In this document: positions 1 through 9,138 of the stretch, in pieces | How positions within the stretch are numbered: position 1 is the stretch's first letter | Layout: each line of letters starts with the position of its first letter | From: an uncultured Roseovarius sp. | Lineage (GTDB): Bacteria > Pseudomonadota > Alphaproteobacteria > Rhodobacterales > Rhodobacteraceae | Assembly: GCA_947499555.1 (NCBI GenBank) | Contig: CANMOU010000002.1 | Coordinates: 445,001 to 509,000 of the forward strand | DNA length: 64,000 bases | Reading direction: 5' to 3' | Made by a program: the position numbers and the translations under genes | The notes under the pieces: generated by a model | What the model was told of the DNA's origin: nothing | The model's input: only the letters and a program-made list of their open reading frames with translations | Databases searched by the model: none

Positions 1-939
1 GACACGAACTACAATTCGATGGTCTCGCAACGTTCGATCCTGAATCTCTTTCATACCGATGGGCAACGTGACGCCTATGTGCGGCGTGGCAATGCCATGT
101 TCCTTGCAGGAGCAGACGCCGAACTGGTGGACGCCCAACAATTGCGGGAGGAACTTCCGTTTCTGGATTACAATAATGCGCGCTTTCCGATCAAAGGCGG
201 ACTTTTCCAGCGGCGTGGCGGTACTGCGCGGCATGACGCCGTCGCCTGGGGCTATGCACGTGGAGCCGACAGTCGGGGCGTTGACATCATCCAGAATTGC
301 GAAGTGACCGGTATCGACATTGAAAACGGCCGTTGTGTTGGCGTCCAGACCTCGCGCGGCGCGATCCGTGCCAGGAAAGTTGCCATGTGCGTGGCTGGAT
401 CTTCAAGCCGCGTTGCTGCCATGGCAGGGATGCGCCTGCCTATCGAGAGCCATGTCTTGCAGGCTTTTGTCTCGGAAGGGTTAAAACCGGTCCTGCCTGG
501 CGTCGTAACCTTTGGTGCCGGTCATTTCTATGTCAGCCAATCAGACAAGGGCGGGCTTGTCTTTGGCGGCGATATCGACGGCTACAACACATATGCGCAA
601 CGCGGCAACCTGCCTGTGGTCGAGGACGTCTGCGAAGGTGGCATGGCGATCATGCCGATGATCGGTCGGGCGCGTCTTTTGCGGATGTGGGGCGGGGTCA
701 TGGACATGTCGATGGACGGCTCACCCTTCATCGACAAAACCCATATTGGCGGGCTCTATTTCAATGGAGGCTGGTGCTACGGCGGTTTCAAGGCGACACC
801 GGCGTCGGGCTACTGCTACGCCCACCTGCTGGCCCGGGATGAACCGCACCCTGTGGCCACGCAAATGCGCCTTGATCGCTTCATGACCGGCAATCTGATC
901 GACGAAAAAGGTTCGGGCAACCAGCCCAACCTACATTGA
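1..939 (+). CDS. soxB: Sarcosine oxidase beta subunit (partial, 5' end outside window)
   Basis: This is the flavin-containing subunit of heterotetrameric sarcosine oxidase, which demethylates sarcosine to glycine and passes the methyl group to tetrahydrofolate. The frame is open from base 1, so the first internal ATG (19) is not the true start. The visible 312 residues are the C-terminal part of a protein usually a little over 400 residues long, and the N-terminal Rossmann motif is missing. The C-terminal motif GGWCYGGFKATPASG is typical of SoxB. It is followed after 12 bases by soxD, with soxA and soxG behind, giving the usual soxBDAG order. The family assignment is secure from both sequence and context. 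Confidence 0.96.
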   Translation, partial: DTNYNSMVSQRSILNLFHTDGQRDAYVRRGNAMFLAGADAELVDAQQLREELPFLDYNNARFPIKGGLFQRRGGTARHDAVAWGYARGADSRGVDIIQNCEVTGIDIENGRCVGVQTSRGAIRARKVAMCVAGSSSRVAAMAGMRLPIESHVLQAFVSEGLKPVLPGVVTFGAGHFYVSQSDKGGLVFGGDIDGYNTYAQRGNLPVVEDVCEGGMAIMPMIGRARLLRMWGGVMDMSMDGSPFIDKTHIGGLYFNGGWCYGGFKATPASGYCYAHLLARDEPHPVATQMRLDRFMTGNLIDEKGSGNQPNLH

Positions 940-951
940 GGAGGGAGAGAA

Positions 952-1239
952 ATGATTATCAATCACCCTCTGCTGGGACCACGCGACGCCGCCGAGTTCG
1001 TCTATCTTGGCGACGCGTCACTGATCGACCGGCCTGACTGGCAGGCCGACGATGCAATGGAGCAATTCCACGCCTATGGCTATCTGCGCGAAAATCCAGC
1101 GGGTGAGCACAAGGAACTTTGGTATCACGAGCAGGGGGACCGGTCCTGGCTTGTTGTGACCCGGAACACGCTGACGCATGAGATCACTGCGGTTGAATTG
1201 GCCCGCGACGTGGCGCGCGCACGGGGGCGGGACAAATGA
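952..1239 (+). CDS. soxD: Sarcosine oxidase delta subunit
   Basis: This 95-residue protein is the small structural subunit of heterotetrameric sarcosine oxidase. In the family it binds zinc through Cys/His residues. Here the family-type segments are WYHEQGDRSWLVVTRNT and the opening MIINHPLLGPRDAAEF. A strong ribosome binding site (GAGGAGGGAGAG) lies just before the ATG. Its TGA overlaps the ATG of soxA (ATGA), so the two are translationally coupled. The length is normal for the family. Confidence 0.95.
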   Translation: MIINHPLLGPRDAAEFVYLGDASLIDRPDWQADDAMEQFHAYGYLRENPAGEHKELWYHEQGDRSWLVVTRNTLTHEITAVELARDVARARGRDK

Positions 1240-4184
1240 GCCAGAAAAATCGCATCGATGGCGGGCTGGTAAACCGCGAGAAGTCCGTCAAGTTCCGGTT
1301 TAACGAAAAATGGCTGCGCGGCTACGAAGGCGATACGCTGGCGTCGGCTTTGCTTGCGAATGGTCAGCTCTTGGTTGGCAGGTCGTTTAAGTATCACAGG
1401 CCCCGCGGCGTTTTCACCTCCGGGTCGGAAGAACCAAATGCTCTTGTGCAACTGCGCGATGGTGCCCGGCAGGAGCCGAACACGCGGGCAACCATGGTCG
1501 AGCTTTTTGACGGACTTTATGCAACGTCACAAAACCATCGCGGATCTTTGGAGCACGACCTGCTGGCAGTGAATGATCTTTTGTCGCCCTTCCTGTCAGC
1601 GGGGTTCTACTACAAGACATTCATGTGGCCCAAAGCGTTCTGGGAAAAGCTTTATGAGCCGATCATCCGGTCGGCTGCAGGGCTTGGAAAGCTCTCGATG
1701 CTGCCTGATGCGGACAGCTACGACAAAGGGTTTCTGCATTGTGACCTTCTGGTTATTGGTGCCGGGCCATCTGGATTGATGGCCGCATTGACGGCTGGTC
1801 GGTCTGGGGCACGTGTCATTCTTGCCGACGAAGATTTCCGGATGGGTGGACGGCTCAACTCTGAGACTTTGGAAGTGGCCGGTCAGTCTGGCCCGGACTG
1901 GGCAAACAACGCCGTCGCCGAACTTAGGTCGATGGACAATGTCAGGCTGATGTCACGGACAACCGTCTACGGGGCCTATGACCACGGGATCTACGGTGCG
2001 CTCGAGCGGCGGACGGACCACATCGCAGATGGGGCGGGCAAGCCCCGTCAGGTGCTTTGGCGCCTTTACTCGAAGCGGGCTGTTCTGGCGGCGGGCGCAA
2101 CCGAACGTCCAATCGCGTTCGGCAACAACGATAGGCCGGGTGTCATGCTTGCCGGCGCCGCTCGCAGCTATTCCAATCGGTTTGGCGTAACACCCGGCCA
2201 AGAAGTGGCCGTCTTTACCAACAACGATGACGGATGGCGCACTGCTCAGGACTTGGTGGCAAAGGGCGTGCACATCCCAGCGATCATCGATAGCCGCGAC
2301 AGCGTGCCTGATATCAAGATCGACGGGGCGAAAGTTTACACCGACACAGCGGTGATGGATACGATCGGACGCAAAGGCGTCAAAGCAATCACACTCACCA
2401 ATGGCAAGGTGATCCCAGTGGATGCGTTGGCCGTGTCGGGGGGATGGAATCCGAATGTGCATCTGACCTGCCACCAACGCGGACGGCCCGAATGGCGTGA
2501 CGATCTCTGTGCCTTCGTCCCGGGCGGGGACCTTCCGGTTGGAATGGCAGTGGCCGGCGCGGCAAATGGCGCGCTCACACTGGCCGCCGCATTGGCAGAG
2601 GGCCACGCTCAGGCGGCGGTACAACTGAAAGATCTCGGCTTCAAAGTGGCGAAGTCCGATGTGCCAGAGGCAGAAGATGAACCTCGCAATTGTGCCGCGT
2701 TCTGGCATGTCGCCGAGAGCAAGAAGCGCGCATGGGTTGATCTTCAGAACGATGTCACTGTCAAGGACATCAAACTGGCCAATACCGAGGGCTTCCGCTC
2801 AGTTGAGTTGCTCAAGCGGTACACAACGATGGGCATGGCCACGGATCAGGGCAAAACATCGAATATCGCAGGCCTTGCAATTCTGGCAGAAGAGGCGGGG
2901 AAATCTGTTCCCGAAGTTGGCACGACCATCTTCCGCCCCCCTTACACACCAGTTCCAATCGGTGCGTTTGCGGGTCGGTCCCGCGGCAAAGATTTTCGCC
3001 CTTACCGACTGACGCCCTCTCACAAATGGGCCGAGGAATATGGCGCAAGTTTCGTGACGGTCGGCAATTGGCTGCGCGCAGAATGGTACACGCGCGACGG
3101 CGAAAAGGGCTGGCGCGACTCGGTGGACCGCGAGGCCCAAATGACGCGCGAGTCAGTCGGTATTTGCGATGTAACGACCCTTGGGAAGATCGACATTCAG
3201 GGTAAGGATGCAGCGGCATTCCTCGACAAGGTCTATTCCAATACTTTCTCGACATTGCCTGTGGGAAAAGTGCGCTACGGCCTGATGCTGCGCGAGGATG
3301 GCATTTGCTATGATGATGGCACAACGGCGCGGATGGGCGAGAACCACTATGTCATGACCACAACCACGGCCAATGCCGTTCTGGTCTTCCGCCGCTTGGA
3401 ATTCGCGCGGCAGTGCCTGTGGCCCAATATGGATGTGCATCTTATTTCAACGACCGATGGCTGGGCGCAATTCGCTGTCGCCGGACCGAAGTCGCGTGAT
3501 TTGTTGCGCAAAGTGATCGACGCGGAACACGATATCTCAAATGAGGCATTTCCCTTCATGGCCTGCGGCCATGTCACCGTCTGCGGCGGCATTCCGGCAC
3601 GGCTGTTCCGAATTTCCTTCTCAGGTGAGCTGGCCTACGAAATTGCTGTCCCCGCGCGTTATGGTAACTCGATGATGGCCGTTTTGAACGAGGCCGGTGC
3701 CGAGTTCGACGCTGTTCCATATGGAACCGAGGCGCTTGGCGTCATGCGTATTGAGAAAGGGCACGCAACAGGCAACGAACTCAACGGACAGACGACCGCA
3801 CTCAATATCGGATTGGGCAAGATGGTCAGTCAAAAGAAAGAATGCATTGGTCAGGTCCTGTCGCAGCGGCCCGAGATGATCCGCGATGATGCCATAAAAC
3901 TCATGGGGTTTCGCCCCGTTGATCGCTCTCGGAAACTGATCGCGGGGGCGCATTTTCTGAATAAGAATGACCCTGCGGATATGGCGCATGATCAAGGATG
4001 GATGACGTCGGTCGCCTATTCGCCGAACCTTGGCCATCATATCGGACTGGGCTTCATCAAGCACGGCGATGCCCGAAAAGGCGAGATTGTGCGCGCCGTA
4101 AGCCCCGTTCACGGAGTTGCCATGGATGTCGAAATCGTCTCGGCGCATTTCGTCGATCCAGAAGGAGAGCGTTTGCGTGGCTGA
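1236..4184 (+). CDS. soxA: Sarcosine oxidase alpha subunit
   Basis: This is the large (982-residue) subunit of sarcosine oxidase. It carries the NAD-binding region and the tetrahydrofolate-dependent domain that forms 5,10-methylene-THF. Residues about 15-100 form the 2Fe-2S-like N-terminal domain. Around residues 170-200 there is a dinucleotide-binding motif (LLVIGAGPSGLMAALTAG). From about residue 590 to the end is a GcvT (aminomethyltransferase)-like domain. Its start overlaps the soxD stop, and its own stop lies inside the first codons of soxG. Length and domain order match full-length SoxA, with no frameshift. Confidence 0.97.
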   Translation: MSQKNRIDGGLVNREKSVKFRFNEKWLRGYEGDTLASALLANGQLLVGRSFKYHRPRGVFTSGSEEPNALVQLRDGARQEPNTRATMVELFDGLYATSQNHRGSLEHDLLAVNDLLSPFLSAGFYYKTFMWPKAFWEKLYEPIIRSAAGLGKLSMLPDADSYDKGFLHCDLLVIGAGPSGLMAALTAGRSGARVILADEDFRMGGRLNSETLEVAGQSGPDWANNAVAELRSMDNVRLMSRTTVYGAYDHGIYGALERRTDHIADGAGKPRQVLWRLYSKRAVLAAGATERPIAFGNNDRPGVMLAGAARSYSNRFGVTPGQEVAVFTNNDDGWRTAQDLVAKGVHIPAIIDSRDSVPDIKIDGAKVYTDTAVMDTIGRKGVKAITLTNGKVIPVDALAVSGGWNPNVHLTCHQRGRPEWRDDLCAFVPGGDLPVGMAVAGAANGALTLAAALAEGHAQAAVQLKDLGFKVAKSDVPEAEDEPRNCAAFWHVAESKKRAWVDLQNDVTVKDIKLANTEGFRSVELLKRYTTMGMATDQGKTSNIAGLAILAEEAGKSVPEVGTTIFRPPYTPVPIGAFAGRSRGKDFRPYRLTPSHKWAEEYGASFVTVGNWLRAEWYTRDGEKGWRDSVDREAQMTRESVGICDVTTLGKIDIQGKDAAAFLDKVYSNTFSTLPVGKVRYGLMLREDGICYDDGTTARMGENHYVMTTTTANAVLVFRRLEFARQCLWPNMDVHLISTTDGWAQFAVAGPKSRDLLRKVIDAEHDISNEAFPFMACGHVTVCGGIPARLFRISFSGELAYEIAVPARYGNSMMAVLNEAGAEFDAVPYGTEALGVMRIEKGHATGNELNGQTTALNIGLGKMVSQKKECIGQVLSQRPEMIRDDAIKLMGFRPVDRSRKLIAGAHFLNKNDPADMAHDQGWMTSVAYSPNLGHHIGLGFIKHGDARKGEIVRAVSPVHGVAMDVEIVSAHFVDPEGERLRG

Positions 4185-4746
4185 GTATACCCTGATTTCC
4201 GAACCGCCCTTGGCAGGATATGACCAGGATTTCGATGGTACGTCCCTGGTCGCACCGCAAGACTTGGCTCTTGTCTCTATCGCTTTGCCCCTCGGTGAAG
4301 AGGAAAAAGCTCTGAGAGCGATCAAGTCGGCCTACGGCATTGACCTGCCCGATGTTGGCCGGTCCGCCACGACAAAGAAACAAGACGCCAGGCTTCTTCG
4401 TTTGGCACAAGACCAGGCTTTCGTGTTGTTCACACGCGATAAACCGGGCGCGGCCGAGATGGTTGGCGATCTCTTGAAAGGCAAAGCCTATGTGACAGAC
4501 CAAACCGACGTCTGGACAGGATTGCGCTTGTCGGGGTCCCTGAGCGTGACAGCGCTCGAGCGGATTTGCCCGATTGATCTGCACTCCGAATCCTTTGGCC
4601 AAGGCCAGGTTGCCCGGACCATGATGGAACACCTTGGTGTGCTTGTCCTTCGCGAGGCGGATGACACGTTTCTACTTTTGTCGGCAAGCTCCTCGGCGAG
4701 GTCATTCTTGCACGCGGTAGAAACCTCAATTGAGAATGTTTTGTGA
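4177..4746 (+). CDS. soxG: Sarcosine oxidase gamma subunit
   Basis: This 189-residue protein is the gamma subunit of heterotetrameric sarcosine oxidase, structurally related to a GcvT fragment. I chose the GTG at 4177 because AAGGAG lies at 4162-4167 and the product then begins MAEYTLISEPPL, as in family members. The in-frame ATG at 4117 lies deep inside soxA. The start overlaps the soxA stop by eight bases. The gene ends 62 bases before a regulator gene on the same strand, and I saw no clear terminator between them. Confidence 0.9.
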   Translation: MAEYTLISEPPLAGYDQDFDGTSLVAPQDLALVSIALPLGEEEKALRAIKSAYGIDLPDVGRSATTKKQDARLLRLAQDQAFVLFTRDKPGAAEMVGDLLKGKAYVTDQTDVWTGLRLSGSLSVTALERICPIDLHSESFGQGQVARTMMEHLGVLVLREADDTFLLLSASSSARSFLHAVETSIENVL

Positions 4747-4808
4747 TGGAATTTCGGGATTTGAGAGGGTGCTTTTTCAGCCCGCGACGCAGGAAGGAAC
4801 GCTGAACG

Positions 4809-5798
4809 ATGTATCTTCATAATTTCAGGTCCAAAGGCGCGGCCGAGTCGGGGGTTTCAACGCTCCGGCGCAGTCTCTCGCGAGATTTTGTTTTTATAAG
4901 TCAGGGTCATAAGGTCGATTTTACTGTTGGTGGCTGTCTGCATGTTCTGCGTATCGCCAATCAGATTCTAGAGCGAGAGGCCTATAGCTGGACCTGTCTG
5001 GATGCATCGGACCTAGACAGTTTTGACGGCTCAGTTTGTCGACCCGACCAAACGCTGGTGCTTATTGGCGGAACCGATCAGGCGTGGATCCCAGGGCCGC
5101 AGCATATGCGCATCCTGCGATCTGCGATCCGTAATGCGATGCGCGTCTGTGTTGTCGGTTCGGCCGTTTTTGTGCCTCTGAGCGCAGGTGTATTGGGGGC
5201 AAAACGTCTTGCCGTGCATAGTGCTTTCCAGACCGGTGTTTGTGAAATGACATCCGCCATCGATCTGCACCCGGGCGTCACCTGCCATCACAAATCGCTC
5301 AGCAGCGCAACCGGTCCGGCAGCGGCGATGCGCATGATGGTGGAACTTGTCGGTGCACGAGACGGTGAGTTTGCCGCAATGGCGTTGTCGCGCGATTTGG
5401 GTCTGAGTGAGTCAAGCGGGCAATGCGGTTCTGGTGAGCATCTTCGGTTCCAAAGAATGTCTCAAGGTGATGACGTCATTCAGCAAGCCTTGCAAATGAT
5501 GGAAGACCATCTGGAAGACACGCTGAGTGTTTCACAGATTGCAGATATTATTGGTGTGTCCCCAAGAAAGTTAGAGCGCAGCTTTGGCGATCGACTTGGG
5601 CGGTCGCCCCTCAAGGTCTATCGCGATCTGCGTTTGCACCGCGCACATTCACTTCTGGCGCAGACTGCCATGCCATTGGGTGAGGTCTCTGTCGCTTGTG
5701 GCTTCTCCAACGTGACTCTCATGAAGCGTTGGTTTCACGAGAAATACGGCGAATTGCCCTGCGATGTGCGCAGACAAGCCTTCAGCGGTTCAACCTGA
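4809..5798 (+). CDS. GlxA-family (DJ-1/PfpI-like plus AraC HTH) transcriptional regulator
   Basis: This 329-residue regulator has an N-terminal class I glutamine-amidotransferase-like (DJ-1/PfpI) sensor domain, roughly residues 20-200. Its C-terminal AraC-type double helix-turn-helix covers roughly residues 225-325; a representative segment is VSVACGFSNVTLMKRWFH. Regulators of this architecture control glycine betaine, dimethylglycine and sarcosine catabolism in Pseudomonas (GbdR, SouR). Its position directly behind soxBDAG makes a sarcosine- or betaine-responsive role likely. That role is inferred from context rather than from a ligand-specific motif. The start ATG follows GAAGGAACG. Confidence 0.85.
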   Translation: MYLHNFRSKGAAESGVSTLRRSLSRDFVFISQGHKVDFTVGGCLHVLRIANQILEREAYSWTCLDASDLDSFDGSVCRPDQTLVLIGGTDQAWIPGPQHMRILRSAIRNAMRVCVVGSAVFVPLSAGVLGAKRLAVHSAFQTGVCEMTSAIDLHPGVTCHHKSLSSATGPAAAMRMMVELVGARDGEFAAMALSRDLGLSESSGQCGSGEHLRFQRMSQGDDVIQQALQMMEDHLEDTLSVSQIADIIGVSPRKLERSFGDRLGRSPLKVYRDLRLHRAHSLLAQTAMPLGEVSVACGFSNVTLMKRWFHEKYGELPCDVRRQAFSGST

Positions 5799-5806
5799 TT
5801 TCGGGA

Positions 5807-8275
5807 TCAGCCCGCGTTCCGGGCTTCACCGCTGCGAAAATCGGTTTCTTCGGTGACAGAAAAGCGCCCGCCTCTGATCTTGCGAAGCTTGCCACCGCGC
5901 AGCAGCTCTCCAAAAGACCGCAGACCGTCTTCACGCGAGTAATTCTCTGACGCAACCTCTTTCAGCTTGTTCATGAGCATTGGGCGTGAGAACTCGGCGC
6001 GTCCCTCGATATCAGACATATACGCCGCTGCGGCCTCGAGTATCTCTGGCAATTCCGAGGCCCCCATTTCTTCGGCATAAGCTGCAAAGCCGCCACTGAC
6101 ATCTTTTGGCATCTCTGACAACGACGCGCGCTCGCCAGCCGATACGCGACGGGGGCGGACGGGATCACGGTCCATGTCGACCCGCTGTTCGGCAACAAGC
6201 TTGAGCGGTGCCGGACTGATCTCTTGCGGGCGGGTCGGGCGACGCGAGGCATTTTCTGTCTCTGAAGCACTTGGCCGGCGCGGACGCACGACTTCCGCAA
6301 GGTCAGAACGGTACGGCGCATCGTCAACATCTTTTTCGATATTGCCGCCGGCCTTGCGCTCTGCGCGTGTTGCGGCGACCGCCGCGCGAAGGTGTTGGAT
6401 GGCATTCCTGCGCAGCGTGGCTTCTTCATCTTCCATCTGCACATCGGCTTCGTCGAAAAGACGTTCAACGTCTTCTTCTGGTTCGCGCTTGCCCATACCA
6501 AGCAGGCGCTTCAAACCACGCGGCTTTTCCTTCGGCTCTTCTGAATCCGCCAAGAGCCCCTGAAGACTATCGGCCTCGTGGCTCTCCTCATCCTTCGCCT
6601 CGGCCATATCGAGCGCAGACTGAGCCACTTCCTTGGCTTCGGCCAGATCGACATCATCCGTCGTGACTTGTTCAGAAACAAGATCATCCAGATCTTCAGA
6701 ACCAGACGCTTTGCCCATCTCATCTTCGACCTCGGCCAGTTCCCGCAAAAGGTCGGCTTCATCTTCAGGGCTCAGTGTTGATTCACCGAATGCATCCTCG
6801 AGAAAGTCGTCATCATCGGTGGAATCGGTCGGTTCTTCGACAATCTCGACGCGATCGTCATTACTCAAGACAAGCGGCTCAGCTTCCGCTTCTGCCGAAA
6901 CATCCGCTGTTTCATCGGAAACACCGTCGGCGACCTCAAAATCCGTCACCTCTGCCGCTACCGGATCCTGAGCTTTCAGAAGCTCGGCCTCGTCATCGGC
7001 AAAATTCTCTGGTGTCGCATCCGCCAGAAGCTGTGCGAGCTCGTCTTCTTCAACCAGTTCGGCGGCCTCGGCTTCAGACGCAATTGCGTCTTCCACTGCA
7101 TCTTCTACCGCTGTTTCCGCTTCGATTTCTTCTTCGTCGGCGAAAGCTTGCTCTAGGGTCTCGAACGCATGATCAAGCTGTGGCGTGCTTTCCGCATCTG
7201 CTTCATCGCGCGTCGCACTGAGCAGCGCCTCTAACTCAGATGAGCCGTCATCCATAAGGTCTTCAGCATGCTCGTCCTCGCTGAAATCAGCCTCCGCGAA
7301 TTCCGGCTCAGACTGCGCTGCAACAGCGCGAATTCGCTGCAGTTTCTCGGCAATATCATCAACTTCTGGCGTCACCTCATCTTCATAACTTTCCTCTTTT
7401 AATTCAGAGGTTTCGATGATGTCAGCGGACTCAAAATCCTCAAAAGAAAGCTCTGCGGCTTCGTCTTGCAGCTCCAGATCTTCCATGGCCGCCGTTTCGG
7501 CTTCTTCGGCTGCGGCATCGGCCATGAAGGCCGCGATATCCGGGTCAACCTCAGGTGTATCATCGGTAGTCTCATAGTCTGCCTGAATTTCAGCCTCTGT
7601 CCCGCCCAGTTCCAGCACCGACTCTTCATCGGTCTCTTCATCGATAGCAGCAGGTTGCTCTGGTTGTTCTGGTTCTGGCGACGCATCCGCCGGTTCTGCC
7701 TCAGCCGGTTCTGCCTCAGCGACTTCTGGAAGCGGCGATTCATCCTCGGCCTCAGCGGCCAGGTCGAGAGCGCCATCATCGTCTTCGATTTCCGCGACAG
7801 CCACCTCTGGATCAGCTTGAACGACTGGCTCCGGTTCGACGTCCGCCGCAGGTTCGGGGGACGGTTCAGGAGCGGTGACAGGTTCCGCCGCTTCTACAGG
7901 TTCGGCAGTTTCGCTCTCTTCCGCCAGGCCCTCTGCCTGCGCGTCTTCAAGAACCGCGTCATCGGCAGGCGTGTCATCCTGCGGCGCAAGCAGTCCGGTC
8001 GTAGCAAGTGCGCCATCGGCATTCTCTGCACGAAGATGGATTTTTCCTTGGTCTTCATGTGCTTCGACACGACGAGCAATCTCACGTTCCGCGATGCGGG
8101 CGAGCATTTCGGCATCAGGGGTTGGAGGCTCGGCGCCAAAATAGCGATCATCGGCGGCAAGGTCGCGGAAATACTCCGCAATAGCCTTCATCGTCTCAAA
8201 AGAATCATCGAAACCTTCTAGCGTACAGGAGAAGGTGCCATACGAAACTGTTAAGATTTTACTTGTACTTACCAT
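5807..8275 (-). CDS. Large acidic protein of unknown function
   Basis: I cannot assign a function. The 822-residue product has three parts. Residues about 1-75 look globular (start MVSTSKILTVSYGTFSC, then an ERE-rich helix). Residues about 90-590 are low-complexity and extremely rich in Asp, Glu and Ala. The C-terminal part (about 590-822) becomes basic, with GLKRLLGMGKREPEED, several Pro-Arg-rich stretches and a final globular block containing FSRPMLMNKLKEVASENYS and LRSFGELLRGGKLRKIRGG. No signal peptide or membrane segment is visible. It lies divergent to the thiamine pyrophosphokinase gene and convergent with the AraC regulator. The Glu/Asp content makes similarity scores unreliable, so only the two termini are useful for searching. 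Confidence 0.8.
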   Translation of the reverse strand: MVSTSKILTVSYGTFSCTLEGFDDSFETMKAIAEYFRDLAADDRYFGAEPPTPDAEMLARIAEREIARRVEAHEDQGKIHLRAENADGALATTGLLAPQDDTPADDAVLEDAQAEGLAEESETAEPVEAAEPVTAPEPSPEPAADVEPEPVVQADPEVAVAEIEDDDGALDLAAEAEDESPLPEVAEAEPAEAEPADASPEPEQPEQPAAIDEETDEESVLELGGTEAEIQADYETTDDTPEVDPDIAAFMADAAAEEAETAAMEDLELQDEAAELSFEDFESADIIETSELKEESYEDEVTPEVDDIAEKLQRIRAVAAQSEPEFAEADFSEDEHAEDLMDDGSSELEALLSATRDEADAESTPQLDHAFETLEQAFADEEEIEAETAVEDAVEDAIASEAEAAELVEEDELAQLLADATPENFADDEAELLKAQDPVAAEVTDFEVADGVSDETADVSAEAEAEPLVLSNDDRVEIVEEPTDSTDDDDFLEDAFGESTLSPEDEADLLRELAEVEDEMGKASGSEDLDDLVSEQVTTDDVDLAEAKEVAQSALDMAEAKDEESHEADSLQGLLADSEEPKEKPRGLKRLLGMGKREPEEDVERLFDEADVQMEDEEATLRRNAIQHLRAAVAATRAERKAGGNIEKDVDDAPYRSDLAEVVRPRRPSASETENASRRPTRPQEISPAPLKLVAEQRVDMDRDPVRPRRVSAGERASLSEMPKDVSGGFAAYAEEMGASELPEILEAAAAYMSDIEGRAEFSRPMLMNKLKEVASENYSREDGLRSFGELLRGGKLRKIRGGRFSVTEETDFRSGEARNAG

Positions 8276-8424
8276 TTTTTATGCTCGCTCTGCATGACCT
8301 GCGACGCGGAGATTTACCATGTTGCCCTAGACGAAAGCGGCCCGATTCTTAGAATTTTAGCGTATCATTTCAGGGCCAGAATGTGTCTTGTTTCCAAAAT
8401 AGAGGTTAATCTGGGGAAAATTAG

Positions 8425-9096
8425 GTGATTGTTTACGAATTGAACCCCGTGGCCCTTGTTGGCGCCGGGCCCCTGAACAAAATTGAGCTGGATCGCGCCT
8501 TGCGCATCGGATCTTGCCTGGTCGCCGCGGATGGTGGCGCCGAGACTGCTATTAACCACGATTTGGTTCCTGACGCCGTTATCGGAGATTTTGATTCACT
8601 TCCTGATAAAATCCTTTCTAGTTTTCCCAAAGACCGTCTGCACAGAATCGAAGAACAGGACAGCACCGATTTTGACAAGTGTCTGCGCAATATCCATAGC
8701 CCGTTGATCGTTGCAGTTGGGTTTACAGGAGCCCGGATGGACCATCAACTTGCGGCGCTCAACACCTTGGTCCGGCATTCTGACAAAAGATGCATCTTGC
8801 TAGGACCGAGTGACGCGGTTTTCCTTGTGCCACCTTCTATCGAGATTGACCTGCCAAAGGGCACGACAGTTTCGCTGTTTCCGATGGGGGCCGTCGAGGG
8901 ACACTCCGAAGGGCTGCGCTGGCCAATCGCGGGTATCTGTTTCACGCCAGACGGTAGGATCGGAACCTCGAACGAAGCCACCGGGCCGGTCTCTCTTAGT
9001 GTGACCGCCCCAAAGATGCTTATGACCGTCCCGGCAGAGTTTCTGGAATTAACGGCGGAAACCCTGCGTGGTACCAAGGCGAGATGGTCGAGTTAG
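8425..9096 (+). CDS. Thiamine pyrophosphokinase
   Basis: This 223-residue enzyme transfers pyrophosphate from ATP to thiamine, giving thiamine pyrophosphate in the cytosol. The family signature is clear: CLVAADGGAE, then VPDAVIGDFDSL, then DSTDFDKCL and GARMDHQLAALN. The C-terminal thiamine-binding segment has TSNEATGPVSLSV. The start is a GTG. It is divergent from the large acidic protein gene with a 149-base spacer. No TPP riboswitch is evident upstream, which fits a salvage enzyme that is not itself TPP-controlled. Confidence 0.92.
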   Translation: MIVYELNPVALVGAGPLNKIELDRALRIGSCLVAADGGAETAINHDLVPDAVIGDFDSLPDKILSSFPKDRLHRIEEQDSTDFDKCLRNIHSPLIVAVGFTGARMDHQLAALNTLVRHSDKRCILLGPSDAVFLVPPSIEIDLPKGTTVSLFPMGAVEGHSEGLRWPIAGICFTPDGRIGTSNEATGPVSLSVTAPKMLMTVPAEFLELTAETLRGTKARWSS

Positions 9097-9138
9097 AAAC
9101 GCCCAGCCCAAGCAAGTCACGTCACTCGCTCATATAGC

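Noticed and set aside
1953-2708. 251-codon open frame on the minus strand inside soxA
   Set aside because: It lies wholly antisense to soxA, shows no family motif and is a by-product of GC-rich codon use.
7466-8221. 251-codon plus-strand frame rich in Phe, Arg and Leu
   Set aside because: It is the complement of the Glu/Asp/Ala codons of the acidic protein; the composition is explained by that.
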